Origin: Chiayiivirga flava
Lineage (GTDB): Bacteria > Pseudomonadota > Gammaproteobacteria > Xanthomonadales > Xanthomonadaceae
Reading direction: 5' to 3'
Assembly (NCBI RefSeq): GCF_014202825.1
Contig: NZ_JACHHP010000003.1
Coordinates: 1-64,000 of the forward strand
Length of the DNA stretch: 64,000 nt
Shown in pieces: positions 28,765 to 37,469 of the stretch. Each line of letters opens with the position of its first letter. Position 1 is the first letter of the stretch. The translations under genes and the position numbers were made by a program. A model generated the notes under the pieces. That model saw only the letters and a program-made list of their open reading frames with translations, was not told the DNA's origin and did not search any database.

Positions 28765-29457
28765 ATGAAGATCCTCGCGCTGGAAACTGCGACCGAAGCG
28801 TGTTCGGTGGCGCTGTGGATCGACGGCGACGTGCGCGAACGCTTCGAGGTGGCACCGCGCCGCCACACCGAACTCGTGCTGCCGTGGACCGAGACCCTGC
28901 TGGCCGACGCCGGCATCGGCAGGACGCAGCTCGACGCCATCGCCTGCGGTCGCGGGCCCGGCGCGTTCACCGGCGTGCGGCTCGCGGTGGCGCTCACGCA
29001 GGGGCTGGCGCTGGCGCTCGACCGGCCGGTGCTCGCGATTTCCACGCTCGCCGCACTCGCGCTCGACGCGGACGCGGAGCACGGTGAGCACGTGCTCGCG
29101 GCGATCGACGCGCGCATGGGCGAAATCTATCTGGCCGGGTATGTGCGCGACGGCGACGCCGGCGTGCGCGAGGTGCTGGCCGAACGCCTGGTCGACCCCG
29201 CGGCCGTGACCTGCGCCGAGTTCGAGCGCTGCGTCGGCGTCGGCACCGGCTTCGCCGCCGGACACGGCATCCTCGCCGTCACGCTCGCCGGACAGCTGCA
29301 GCGCTGCGATGCCTCCGCGCTGCCGCACGCGGCGGCGGTCGCGCGCCTGGCCGCCGCCGCGTACGAGCGCGGCGACGCGATCGCCCCCGACGCGCTGGAG
29401 CCGGCTTACCTGCGCAACAAGGTTGCGTTGACGCTGGCGGAACAGGGCAAGGCCTGA
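28765..29457 (+). CDS. tsaB: tRNA threonylcarbamoyladenosine biosynthesis protein TsaB
   Basis: A 230-residue member of the ASKHA-fold TsaB family. It opens MKILALETATEACSVALW and contains GRGPGAFTGVRLAVALTQGLAL (the hallmark GPGSFTGxR region) and LAAIDARMGEIYLAGY. It has no HxxxH metal site, which separates it from TsaD. It works with TsaC, TsaD and TsaE to make the t6A modification of tRNAs that read ANN codons. Follows the aldolase gene by 4 bases and is convergent with the secreted-protein gene 40 bases on. Confidence 0.94.
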   Translation: MKILALETATEACSVALWIDGDVRERFEVAPRRHTELVLPWTETLLADAGIGRTQLDAIACGRGPGAFTGVRLAVALTQGLALALDRPVLAISTLAALALDADAEHGEHVLAAIDARMGEIYLAGYVRDGDAGVREVLAERLVDPAAVTCAEFERCVGVGTGFAAGHGILAVTLAGQLQRCDASALPHAAAVARLAAAAYERGDAIAPDALEPAYLRNKVALTLAEQGKA

Positions 29458-29497
29458 CTCCGCAATTGGCGCGTGGGTCCGTTGCGATCCGCAGCGG

Positions 29498-31564
29498 CTA
29501 GTTCGTGATGCGCAGGCGGTTGGCCGCGCCGACGAGATCGCGGTCCAGCGTGATCCACAGCTCGTTCGCGCCGGCGCGGCGCGAGGCGAAGTAGTCCGCA
29601 TCGGGCACAAGCGTCGCGTTGCCGAGGCGCACGCTCGAGGGCGCGTTTGCCGCGGTCCAGTTGCGCACCACGATCAGCGGATTGTGCAGCGTGTTGCCGC
29701 CGCCGACGGCGATGTTGGCGTCGAGTGCATTGCCCGTGGCGACAAAGGCGAGTGCGCTGCGCACGTGGTCGTAACCTGCCGGCTGGTACGCGACCACACT
29801 TGCATCGGCGACGCCGGCCGGGCCGTTTGCCGCCACGCTGCCGACGGCGGCGGTGAGCGTCATCGCCTGCAGCGCCGCGTTGTCCGCGAGCAGCGCCTCC
29901 ACCGGCGCGGCGCTGTGCGTGCCCAGGACCACATGCACCGAATAGCTCTTCTTCGGCCAGCCCGGCTGGGTGTTCTGCACGCCGATGATGTTGTTGGCCT
30001 GGTAGTTCTGCTGCCCGAGAAAGCCGTACTGCGTGCCCCAGGTGAGCCGCGTGTTGTTGGTGGTGCTGTCTCCGACGAGCGAGAACTCGATCGTCTGGTA
30101 CGGCCATTCGTTGTTGTTCGGCATCACGTAGCCGTCCCCGGCCGGGCCCTGCGCCGAGGTCTTGCCCCAGAAGTCGCGCTGGTCGATATAGCCTGGAATG
30201 CGGCCGCCGCCCGCGTCCTGCTGGTCGAGCGTGCGCGTGGAGACCAGGCCCATCGTGGCGTCGCGGGCCGTGGTCCACAGTTTCACGAACGGAACGGTGT
30301 TCAGCGTGTTCCAGGTCCAGGCGCTGTCGAGGGTGACCGGCGCGCTCGTGGTCGTGAAGCGGTAGCGGTCGCCCCAGGCGACGCCCGCGATCGCGCCGTG
30401 GTCGTCGTCCTCCGCGCTTCCGTCGAACAGCAGCTCGCCGTACGGTGCGCGCGAATCGTCGTCGAGCGCATCCACCGGCACACCGGAAAGATCCCACGTC
30501 ACCGACCACAGCGGATGATCGCGCCCGGTCGCGAGCATCCACTCGACGGTGACTGGCACCATATACTGCGTGTTGGGCGGATTGGCGCCGGTGCGCGAAT
30601 AACGCGGATAGTTCTGCGTGAAACGGAAAATGGCGTGGTGGCGGCCCTCGAACACGCGCGTGAACGTGCCGGGGAAGTTCGCGCCGAGCGGCGAATCGTC
30701 GGTGTTGCCGGGCAGGCCATTGGTGTACTCGCGCCGGTGCGAGACCACGTAGCCGAAACCGCGCGCGCCGCCGTTGCCGCCCTGCGTGGTACGCGCCACG
30801 CGCGTGCTGCCGCCCACCTGGTAGCGGAATTCGCGCAGCGCGCCGCCACGCGAGCCGTTGAACGCCGGCTGGTCGTTGTGTGCGAGCACCGCCACGCGTG
30901 GCTGCAGGGTGGCGTCGCGCCAGGTAAAGCGGTCGCTCGCAATGCCGTCGACGATCACGTCGCGCTCGATCTGCAGCGGCGGTGCGCCGCCGCCTTCGAA
31001 GCCGTCGTCGAACACCGGTTCGGCGGTGCCGGAACCGGTGCCGTCCAGCAACGCCACGTCGTCGAAATACATCGCGGGCTGCACCGCCTCGGCATCGATC
31101 TGGATGTCGAGGCGATTGAAGCGGCCGATGTCGGCCAGCGGCGCTGCGTCCAGCGGCACGTCGACCTGCCGCCAGGCACCCGCCTGCGGTGCGCCGCCGG
31201 GAATGAAGGCGTTGAGCGACACAGCGCGGAGCACGTCCGGTTCGACCGTGGTGTCCTGCAGGAACAGCGTCAGCGCCTGTCCGCCGACGGCGCCGCCATG
31301 CACCCACAGGCGCAGGGTCGGGTAGTCGGCGATCGACAGCGTCTGCGCGCGGAAGAACGACACGGCGCCGTAGTCCGCGCCGACGAAGCGGATCGATCGC
31401 AGGCCGCCATGCACGGTGCCGGTGTCGCCGAAGTCGTGGACCGCACCGTCGCCGTAGGAATAGTCCTCGAAGCCGTTGCGCAAGGCGTCGTCGTAGACGA
31501 CGAGATCGGCGGCACGCGCAGGCGCGGCACAGGCGAGCAGGAACGCGATCACGAGCAGGCGCAT
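29498..31564 (-). CDS. Secreted multidomain protein of unknown function
   Basis: 688 residues with a clear Sec signal peptide (MRLLVIAFLLACAAPARA). Residues about 19-165 resemble a beta-sandwich carbohydrate-binding or galactose-binding-like module (VYDDALRNGFEDYSYG, ending YFDDVALLDG). A linker of the form PVFDDGFEGGG follows, a motif I associate with secreted proteins of Lysobacterales. The large remainder (about 190-688) is rich in aromatic and polar residues (HHAIFRFTQNYPRYSR, TWGTQYGFLGQQNYQ) and not recognised. No catalytic motif was identified. The in-frame extension to 32149 overlaps ispA and is discarded. It is probably extracellular or periplasmic. Confidence 0.8.
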   Translation of the reverse strand: MRLLVIAFLLACAAPARAADLVVYDDALRNGFEDYSYGDGAVHDFGDTGTVHGGLRSIRFVGADYGAVSFFRAQTLSIADYPTLRLWVHGGAVGGQALTLFLQDTTVEPDVLRAVSLNAFIPGGAPQAGAWRQVDVPLDAAPLADIGRFNRLDIQIDAEAVQPAMYFDDVALLDGTGSGTAEPVFDDGFEGGGAPPLQIERDVIVDGIASDRFTWRDATLQPRVAVLAHNDQPAFNGSRGGALREFRYQVGGSTRVARTTQGGNGGARGFGYVVSHRREYTNGLPGNTDDSPLGANFPGTFTRVFEGRHHAIFRFTQNYPRYSRTGANPPNTQYMVPVTVEWMLATGRDHPLWSVTWDLSGVPVDALDDDSRAPYGELLFDGSAEDDDHGAIAGVAWGDRYRFTTTSAPVTLDSAWTWNTLNTVPFVKLWTTARDATMGLVSTRTLDQQDAGGGRIPGYIDQRDFWGKTSAQGPAGDGYVMPNNNEWPYQTIEFSLVGDSTTNNTRLTWGTQYGFLGQQNYQANNIIGVQNTQPGWPKKSYSVHVVLGTHSAAPVEALLADNAALQAMTLTAAVGSVAANGPAGVADASVVAYQPAGYDHVRSALAFVATGNALDANIAVGGGNTLHNPLIVVRNWTAANAPSSVRLGNATLVPDADYFASRRAGANELWITLDRDLVGAANRLRITN

Positions 31565-31644
31565 GGCAGGATCCCGGGTGGATGCTGCCGTGGGATACGC
31601 GAATCGGCGGCCGGGAGTGACACGCCGGCGCGCGGCGCGGCGGA

Positions 31645-32532
31645 TCAGTGCGCGCGGGTGGTCGCGAACCGTGCCAGTGCGCGCAGTTGCGTCGTGTCCG
31701 CGGCCACGCCGTCGAGCGCCGCGTCCATGTCCGCCGCAAGCCGGTCGAGCAGGGTGCGCGATGCCTGCATGCCGAGGATCGCGGGATAGGTCGGCTTGTC
31801 GTGTGCGGCGTCCTTGCCGCGCGTCTTGCCGATGAGGGCCGGATCGCCTTCGACATCGAGGATGTCGTCGCGGATCTGGAACGCGAGGCCGAGCGCGTCG
31901 GCATACGCGTCCAGCGCCGAGCGCGCGTCGGTATCGGCGAACGCGGCCAGTGCGCCGAGGTGCACGGACGCACGGATCAGCGCGCCGGTCTTGGCCCGAT
32001 GCATCGTACGCAGGCCGTCGGTATCCAGTCGGTGTCCGACCGCCGCAAGATCGAGCGCCTGCCCGCCGACCATGCCGGCCGCGCCGCTGGCGCGTGCCAG
32101 CGCGGCCAGCATCGCGACCCGCACGCCGGCTTCGAACGGTGCCTCGCACAGCAGTTCGAACGCGAGCGTCTGCAGCGCATCGCCGGCGAGGATGGCGGTG
32201 GCCTCGTCGAACGCCACGTGCACGGTCGGGCGGCCGCGACGCAGCGCATCGTCATCCATCGCGGGCAAATCGTCGTGCACCAGCGAATAGGCGTGGATCA
32301 GTTCCACGGCGGCCGCGGTGCCGTCGAGCGCGGCGGCGTCGATGCCGAAGGCGGTGCCGGTGGCATAGACCAGCAGCGGACGCATGCGTTTGCCGCCGCC
32401 GAGCGTGGCGTGGCGCATCGCTGCATGCAGCCGCTGCGGCGCGACGGTGTCTGCGGGAAGGATGCGATCGAGGGTGGTTTCGCAGCGATCGGCCCAGGTG
32501 CGCCAGAGCGCGCCCGGATCAGGGTGTGTCAT
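31645..32532 (-). CDS. ispA: Farnesyl diphosphate synthase
   Basis: A 295-residue trans-prenyltransferase that condenses IPP with DMAPP and GPP to farnesyl diphosphate. Evidence: GGKRMRPLL, the first Asp-rich motif [24 protein letters not shown], the second Asp-rich motif [13 protein letters not shown], and KPTYPAILG. The ATG at 32532 (MTHPDPG) was preferred over one 24 bases upstream, which would increase the overlap with xseB. It overlaps the end of xseB by 14 bases, the usual xseB-ispA arrangement. Confidence 0.95.
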   Translation of the reverse strand: MTHPDPGALWRTWADRCETTLDRILPADTVAPQRLHAAMRHATLGGGKRMRPLLVYATGTAFGIDAAALDGTAAAVELIHAYSLVHDDLPAMDDDALRRGRPTVHVAFDEATAILAGDALQTLAFELLCEAPFEAGVRVAMLAALARASGAAGMVGGQALDLAAVGHRLDTDGLRTMHRAKTGALIRASVHLGALAAFADTDARSALDAYADALGLAFQIRDDILDVEGDPALIGKTRGKDAAHDKPTYPAILGMQASRTLLDRLAADMDAALDGVAADTTQLRALARFATTRAH

Positions 32533-32773
32533 CGAACGGCTCGGCGTTCCCCGCATCGAGCGGATCGCTCAGCAGCTTGACGCGCAGCTCGGCCTGTTCG
32601 AGCGCGGTCTGGCAGTGCCGATACAGCGACACCCCGCGTTCGTAGGCGGCGAGCGAGTCGTCGAGCGACAGGTCGCCCTTCTCCATGCGCTGCACGAGCT
32701 GTTCGAGTTCGTCGAGCGAATGTTCGAACTGGGCGACCGCATTGGGCGCGGCGGAATCCGGAGGGGTCGGCAT
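32519..32773 (-). CDS. xseB: Exodeoxyribonuclease VII small subunit
   Basis: 84 residues, family length. The signature is [47 protein letters not shown], a helical hairpin that binds the XseA large subunit in cytosolic single-strand exonuclease VII. xseA is not in this window. The stop lies inside ispA; the unit xseB-ispA is translationally coupled. Confidence 0.95.
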   Translation of the reverse strand: MPTPPDSAAPNAVAQFEHSLDELEQLVQRMEKGDLSLDDSLAAYERGVSLYRHCQTALEQAELRVKLLSDPLDAGNAEPFDDTP

Positions 32774-32806
32774 GGGCGAAAAGTGTGCCGCCGCGGCGCG
32801 TGGCGG

Positions 32807-34099
32807 TCAATCGTCCGGTGTCCAGCGCAGCGTGATGCCGTGCGTGCGCGGCCAGGCGTGGGCGACGTCGGAGAGGATGCAGTCGCCGGCCGCGAGCAGC
32901 GTGCCGGCGGCGTCGAACAGCAGCGGCAGGCGTTCGCGCTGCCACGGCGGGATGCCGGTTTCCTGCAGGCACAGCCGCAGCGGACGCTGCAGGCCGTGCC
33001 GCAGGATGCGTTCGCCGCCGCGGCGCGGGCACACGTGGAACGGAGATGCGAAGGCGTGCGACGGCTCGAAGGCGAGGCGGCCGAAGCCGTCCGGCAGCTG
33101 CAGCGGCTCCGCACCGTTCCACGGAAGGCACCAGTCCTGCGCGGGTGCGGCGCGTTCCCGCAGCGCGTGCAGCGTGCCGCGGTAGCGCCGCAATTGCGCG
33201 CCGCGCCACGCCAGCACCGGGGTGGCGTCGGCGCGCGCGGCGAGCAGATCCTCGTCGACCCGACGCCAGACGCCCGGCGGCGGGCGCGGCAGGCGCAGGC
33301 GGTCCAGCCACAGGCCGAGCACGCGGCGGCGCAGTGCCGAGGGCAATTCGAGGAGACCGCCGAGGGCGAGCGTGTCCGGCGCCGTGCCGCACAGAAGGTC
33401 GCATTGCGCCGCAGCCAGCGCATCGAGCGCGTCGGCGTCTTCGCGCAGCCGTGTCGCCGAGGCCGCGATGCGCGCGTCGGCGTCCGGCCACGCGGCCCGC
33501 AGCGTCGGCAGTACATTATGGCGCAGCCGATTGCGTGCGAAGCGCGCATCGGCGTTGGAAGGATCGTCGATGCTGTCGATGCCGTGGGCGTGCGCATCGG
33601 CGACCAGGCGCTCGCGCGGCAGTTCCAGCAGCGGCCGCCACAGCCAGCCCGGGTCGAACCGGCGCCACGCCCGCATGCCGGCCACGCCTTCGTGGCCGGC
33701 GGCATGCAGCAGGCGCAGCAGCACGGTCTCGACCTGGTCGTCGCGGTGGTGCGCAAGCACGAGCACCGCGTCGGGCGTCATCGCGGCGCGGAAGGCGGCG
33801 TGTCGCGCCGCGCGCGCCGCCGCTTCAAGCCCCAGGCCGGCATCGTGCGCCACCTGCACGCGTTCCACGCGCAGCGGCACGTCGAGCCGGGCCGCAACAC
33901 GCGTGCAGTGTGACGCCCAGTCGGCCGATGCCGGATGCAATCCGTGATCCACGTGCACCGCGCGCAGGCCGCGCGCGCGCGCCGCCGGCAACGCCGCGAG
34001 CGCGTGCAGCAGCACGCTCGAATCGAGCCCGCCGCTGAAGCCCACGACCAGTTCGGTGCCGGGCAATTGCGCAAGCCGTGCCGCGAGCGCGTCCGTCAC
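32807..34099 (-). CDS. tilS: tRNA(Ile)-lysidine synthase
   Basis: 430 residues. The N-terminal PP-loop ATPase motif is [17 protein letters not shown], followed by [15 protein letters not shown] and [21 protein letters not shown]. TilS-specific middle and C-terminal substrate-binding domains follow. It converts C34 of tRNA-Ile2 to lysidine for AUA decoding. The start GTG at 34099 overlaps the bpt stop in a 4-base GTGA, so translation is coupled; longer in-frame versions up to 34903 run through bpt. The overlap with bpt in this order is not one I know to be general. Confidence 0.95.
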   Translation of the reverse strand: MTDALAARLAQLPGTELVVGFSGGLDSSVLLHALAALPAARARGLRAVHVDHGLHPASADWASHCTRVAARLDVPLRVERVQVAHDAGLGLEAAARAARHAAFRAAMTPDAVLVLAHHRDDQVETVLLRLLHAAGHEGVAGMRAWRRFDPGWLWRPLLELPRERLVADAHAHGIDSIDDPSNADARFARNRLRHNVLPTLRAAWPDADARIAASATRLREDADALDALAAAQCDLLCGTAPDTLALGGLLELPSALRRRVLGLWLDRLRLPRPPPGVWRRVDEDLLAARADATPVLAWRGAQLRRYRGTLHALRERAAPAQDWCLPWNGAEPLQLPDGFGRLAFEPSHAFASPFHVCPRRGGERILRHGLQRPLRLCLQETGIPPWQRERLPLLFDAAGTLLAAGDCILSDVAHAWPRTHGITLRWTPDD

Positions 34100-34821
34100 T
34101 GCGTGCGCCACACGCCGTCGCGCAAGCGTTCCAGGGCATGGAAGCGCGCCTTGTAGTCCATCTTCGGATGGCCGGCGATCCAGTAGCCCAGATACACGTG
34201 CGGTAGCCGGTTCGACTGCGCCAGCGCGATCTGGCGCAGGATCGCGCACGTGCCGAGGCCGCGCGGGGCGTGTTCGGGCGCGTAGAACGTGTACACCGCC
34301 GAGAGTCCCACCGGCAGCACGTCCGTCACCGCCACGGCGAGCAGTTCGCCGTCGCGGCGCAGCTCCAGGAAACGCGTCGGGCTCCATTCGCAGGCCAGGA
34401 ACCGGTCGAAATCGTCGGGCTCCGGGTCGTCCATGCCGCCGCCGGCGTGGCGTGCGGCGAGGTAGCGCCGATACAGCGCGAAATTCTCGTCCGTGGCGAT
34501 GGCCGGCTGCACGCGCAGTTCGAGGTCGGCATTGCGGCGTTCGCAGCGGCGCTGGCTGCGGTCCGGCACGAAGCGCTCGACCGCGATGCGTGCCGAGATG
34601 CAGGCGCGGCAGCTCGGGCAGTTGGGCCGGTAGACGTGGCCGCCGGAGCGGCGGAAGCCGCGCTCCAGCGCGCGGCCGTAGAGCTGCGGCAGCGCCGGCG
34701 ACACCGGATCGAGCACCAGGTTGCGCGCGGTGCGGTCGGCGTAATAGCCGCAGGCGTGCTCGAGCGTCTGGAAGACGCGGATCGGTTCGTTCGTGGCACT
34801 GGCCGAGGTCATGGGGTCCAT
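34096..34821 (-). CDS. bpt: Aspartate/glutamate leucyltransferase (Bpt)
   Basis: A 241-residue N-end-rule transferase that adds Leu from Leu-tRNA to proteins with N-terminal Asp or Glu. Diagnostic segments: [46 protein letters not shown] with the conserved CxxCRxC cluster, RSQRR, and [21 protein letters not shown]. Two ATG codons (34821 and 34812) are possible. The ORF open to 35301 has no family similarity before them. Followed directly by tilS with a 4-base overlap. Confidence 0.93.
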   Translation of the reverse strand: MDPMTSASATNEPIRVFQTLEHACGYYADRTARNLVLDPVSPALPQLYGRALERGFRRSGGHVYRPNCPSCRACISARIAVERFVPDRSQRRCERRNADLELRVQPAIATDENFALYRRYLAARHAGGGMDDPEPDDFDRFLACEWSPTRFLELRRDGELLAVAVTDVLPVGLSAVYTFYAPEHAPRGLGTCAILRQIALAQSNRLPHVYLGYWIAGHPKMDYKARFHALERLRDGVWRTQ

Positions 34822-35029
34822 GATCGCGCCAACCGCGCCGCGCCGGTAGTCGGGCCTGCCGGAACGCGTGCTGCGTTCGCATGGAGGCGGCGGTGCCGCG
34901 CATCGGGGTCTTTGTCGTCGATCGCAGCGCACGCCGGCATGGCGGCGCACCGCTGCCGAGGGACGCAGCCGATGGCGGGCGTGCGACGCGGCTGCGCCCG
35001 GGCGGGATGAATGAGCGCGTGTCGCGCTC

Positions 35030-36313
35030 TTACGGCAGATCGCGCGTCCGGGTCTCGCGCAGCCGCGCGCCGCGCAGACGCGGCGTGCCGTCGACCACGT
35101 CGGTCCACACCAGCGCGGCACCCCCGTCGAGCGTCGCAAGACGGGGCAGCCCGCTGGCTGCACCGGATGCCCGGAGCTGTGCCACGGGCAGGCGTGCGCG
35201 CTCGCGCAGATCGGCTGCATCGAACACCGCGAGCCACAGCGTCTGCCCGTGCTCCGCGCTCGCCAGCCACGCGAGCCAAAGTCGGTCGGCGTCGGCCGCA
35301 AGCGCGACGTGGCCGATGATCGCGCCGCCCTCGGCCACCGTGCGCGGCGCTGAAAAACGGCGGCCGGCGTCGTCCGAGCGCGCCAGGCGCACGGACGGCG
35401 CGCCGCCCGCTTCGGTGTACCAGGCGACGGCGAGGGTCGCGCCGCTCGCCGCGATGCCGGGTCCGTTCACCGGGCAGCCCGCGACGCGCCAGCCGTCGTC
35501 GTGCACCGTCTGCGGCGCGCTCCAGCCATCGCGCCCGAAGCGCACGACGCGGATGTCGCGGATCTCGTCGGCGGAGCGACCGCGATAGGCCAGGACCGGG
35601 CCCTCGCGCGTCATCGCGACGGCGGTGGGGCAGCAGTCGCAGGTCGATGCGTCGAGCCGCCATTGCCGGGTGGGTTCGATGCGCGCGGAATAGCTGCCCG
35701 CGCGCAACGTCATCGCGCCGCCCGCACCGTGTGCCGCGTGGCCGGCGTGCGCATCGGCACCGTCCGGCGTCGCCTTTTCGCGCGCGTCGAGCCAGGCGAT
35801 GCCGAGCGAGCCCGGCGCGTGTTCCCACAATGCGACGAAGCCGTAATCGAGCTTTGCGCCCGCCGGCTCGACGCGTTGCGGGGCCGACCAGGTCGCCCCG
35901 CCGTCATCGGAGCGCACCAGCGCGATGCCGTAGTCGTACGGGCCGTCGCCGTTGCGGCGCAACCAGTGTGCCCAGACGCTGCCGTCGGCGAGCGCGAGCG
36001 TGTGCGGGGTGTCGGCCCAGTTGACGAAAAAATCGCTGCCGGCGGCGATGTCGCGTGGTTCCGACCAGTGCTGCGCGGCGAACCGCACAACGCGAAACCG
36101 GTGGCTGGTAGCGGCCTGCGGCGTGCGTTCGATCCAGCTCAGCAGCAGTGCGCCGTCCGGCGCTGTGGAAAGGTCGGGCTGGGCCGCGACCGCATCGCCA
36201 GCCGCCAGCGGCCAGGGTTCCACGACAAACGCCGCGTCGTCCGCGGACGCGGCCAGCGACACCAGCAGCGCGGCCGCCGCCGGCATGCAGCGGGAAAGGA
36301 GTCGAAGATGCAT
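35030..36313 (-). CDS. Secreted BNR/sialidase-like beta-propeller protein
   Basis: 427 residues with a signal peptide ([24 protein letters not shown]). Repeated Asp-box-like units are visible: [28 protein letters not shown] and [16 protein letters not shown], typical of sialidase-fold propellers. A distinctive CDCCPTAV cluster lies near residue 215. The usual neuraminidase catalytic Arg triad and Tyr cannot be confirmed by eye, so enzymatic activity is not assigned. Start ATG at 36313. The 208 bases before bpt contain no gene. Confidence 0.8.
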   Translation of the reverse strand: MHLRLLSRCMPAAAALLVSLAASADDAAFVVEPWPLAAGDAVAAQPDLSTAPDGALLLSWIERTPQAATSHRFRVVRFAAQHWSEPRDIAAGSDFFVNWADTPHTLALADGSVWAHWLRRNGDGPYDYGIALVRSDDGGATWSAPQRVEPAGAKLDYGFVALWEHAPGSLGIAWLDAREKATPDGADAHAGHAAHGAGGAMTLRAGSYSARIEPTRQWRLDASTCDCCPTAVAMTREGPVLAYRGRSADEIRDIRVVRFGRDGWSAPQTVHDDGWRVAGCPVNGPGIAASGATLAVAWYTEAGGAPSVRLARSDDAGRRFSAPRTVAEGGAIIGHVALAADADRLWLAWLASAEHGQTLWLAVFDAADLRERARLPVAQLRASGAASGLPRLATLDGGAALVWTDVVDGTPRLRGARLRETRTRDLP

Positions 36314-36411
36314 GGCAGCACGATACGCGGAGGGACACGCAGTGTAAGCGTTGTCACGCCTGCGGCTTCGCACGTGCGGTCGGATGCGCGTCCGCGCGTT
36401 GCCCGTTCGAA

Positions 36412-37143
36412 TCAGCGGCAGGCGCGGAAGCCGCCGCGGTCGAAATGGAAATGATCGGAGTGCGCGGCGTTGTACTCCGGCCCCAGCACTGCGTCGAAAT
36501 ACTCGCACGCGCCGTCGCGCAGGGTGCGCAGGAACGCGGCGTGCGGACCGTCGCCCGGCCAGTCGGCGAGCACGCGGATGCGCTCGCCGTCGCGCAGCAC
36601 GAAGCCGGCGATGTCGAGCGCGTCGGCGGTGGCGTGCTGGCTGCGGCGACCCGTCGCCCGGCCGTAGACGTTACGGCAGGCATAGCTGCCGAAATGCTCG
36701 ATGCGCGACACCGCACTGCCCAGATGCGCGAGCGCGGCCGGCTGGAGCACGTGCCGTTCCCACAGCGCGAGCGAGACGGCCGCGCGGCAGGTCAGGGAAA
36801 AGGACGGACCGACCTCGACGCTGGTGTGCACGATCTCCACTACATTATCGAAGCCGCAACCGGCGCCGGTAATGCGGTCGGGCAGGGTACGAACCCGCAT
36901 CGGTGCCTGCGCCAGCACGGCGCGGCACGCGACCGGGTCGCGATCGAGTGCGGCCAGACGCATCCGCGTGAAGCGGTCGGGCGCGGCGTCGATCCGCAGC
37001 GTGGCCCACGGATTCCAGCGGTACGGCAGCTCCGGCCAGCGTGCCTGCCGCTGCAGCAGGACATGCACGAGCAGAACCGCCAGCAGCAGAAGAAGCAATG
37101 CGCGGCGCGGCGGCGCGGGCGCTTCGGGCCGTTGCGCGGTCAC
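36412..37143 (-). CDS. Extensin-like domain protein, membrane-anchored
   Basis: 243 residues. One N-terminal membrane helix (RRALLLLLLAVLLVHVLL) precedes an extensin-like C-terminal domain (PF06904 type). The domain has CGFDNVVEI, SLTCRAAVSLALWERHVL, GSYACRNVYGR, the DALDIAGF segment and a C-terminal SDHFHFDRGG. HATADALDIAG plus DHFHFD resembles the metal site of D,D-peptidase-like folds (VanY/LAS type), so a peptidoglycan-related periplasmic role is plausible but unproven. The GTG start overlaps the stop of the upstream 96-residue gene by 4 bases (GTGA). Confidence 0.83.
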   Translation of the reverse strand: MTAQRPEAPAPPRRALLLLLLAVLLVHVLLQRQARWPELPYRWNPWATLRIDAAPDRFTRMRLAALDRDPVACRAVLAQAPMRVRTLPDRITGAGCGFDNVVEIVHTSVEVGPSFSLTCRAAVSLALWERHVLQPAALAHLGSAVSRIEHFGSYACRNVYGRATGRRSQHATADALDIAGFVLRDGERIRVLADWPGDGPHAAFLRTLRDGACEYFDAVLGPEYNAAHSDHFHFDRGGFRACR

Positions 37144-37430
37144 AACTCGTCGACGATCTCCAGCGCGGCACCGGCATCGCGCGCGACCGCTTCGGCCAGT
37201 TCCCGCACACGTTGCGCCACCGTGTCGTTCGAGGTTTCGACCTCGATCGCGTGGAAGCCCGGGCCCATGTCGTCGGGCAGGCCGGCGGAACTCGAATCGT
37301 CGTCGTCCAGGTGCGGCATCAGGTCGGCGATCTCTTCGGCCGAATCGACGCCTTCGAGCGAGGAAATGGTGTTGATGAGCGCGCGCGCGTCGTCGGCGCT
37401 TCCGGTCAGTCGAAGATGCACGGTGGGCAT
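37140..37430 (-). CDS. Small acidic protein of unknown function
   Basis: 96 residues, strongly acidic (LMPHLDDDDSSSAGLPDDMGP in the middle), no signal peptide or membrane segment. N-terminal MPTVHLRLTGSADDARALINTISSLEGVDSAEEI and C-terminal AIEVETSNDTVAQRVRELAEAVARDAGAALEIVDEL look like the two halves of a small alpha/beta (ferredoxin-like) fold split by the acidic loop. I do not recognise the family. It overlaps the extensin-like gene by 4 bases and shares its transcript. Confidence 0.7.
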   Translation of the reverse strand: MPTVHLRLTGSADDARALINTISSLEGVDSAEEIADLMPHLDDDDSSSAGLPDDMGPGFHAIEVETSNDTVAQRVRELAEAVARDAGAALEIVDEL

Positions 37431-37469
37431 GGCAGGCAGTCCTTGCGGCAGTGGAAAAGCGTTGCGGCG

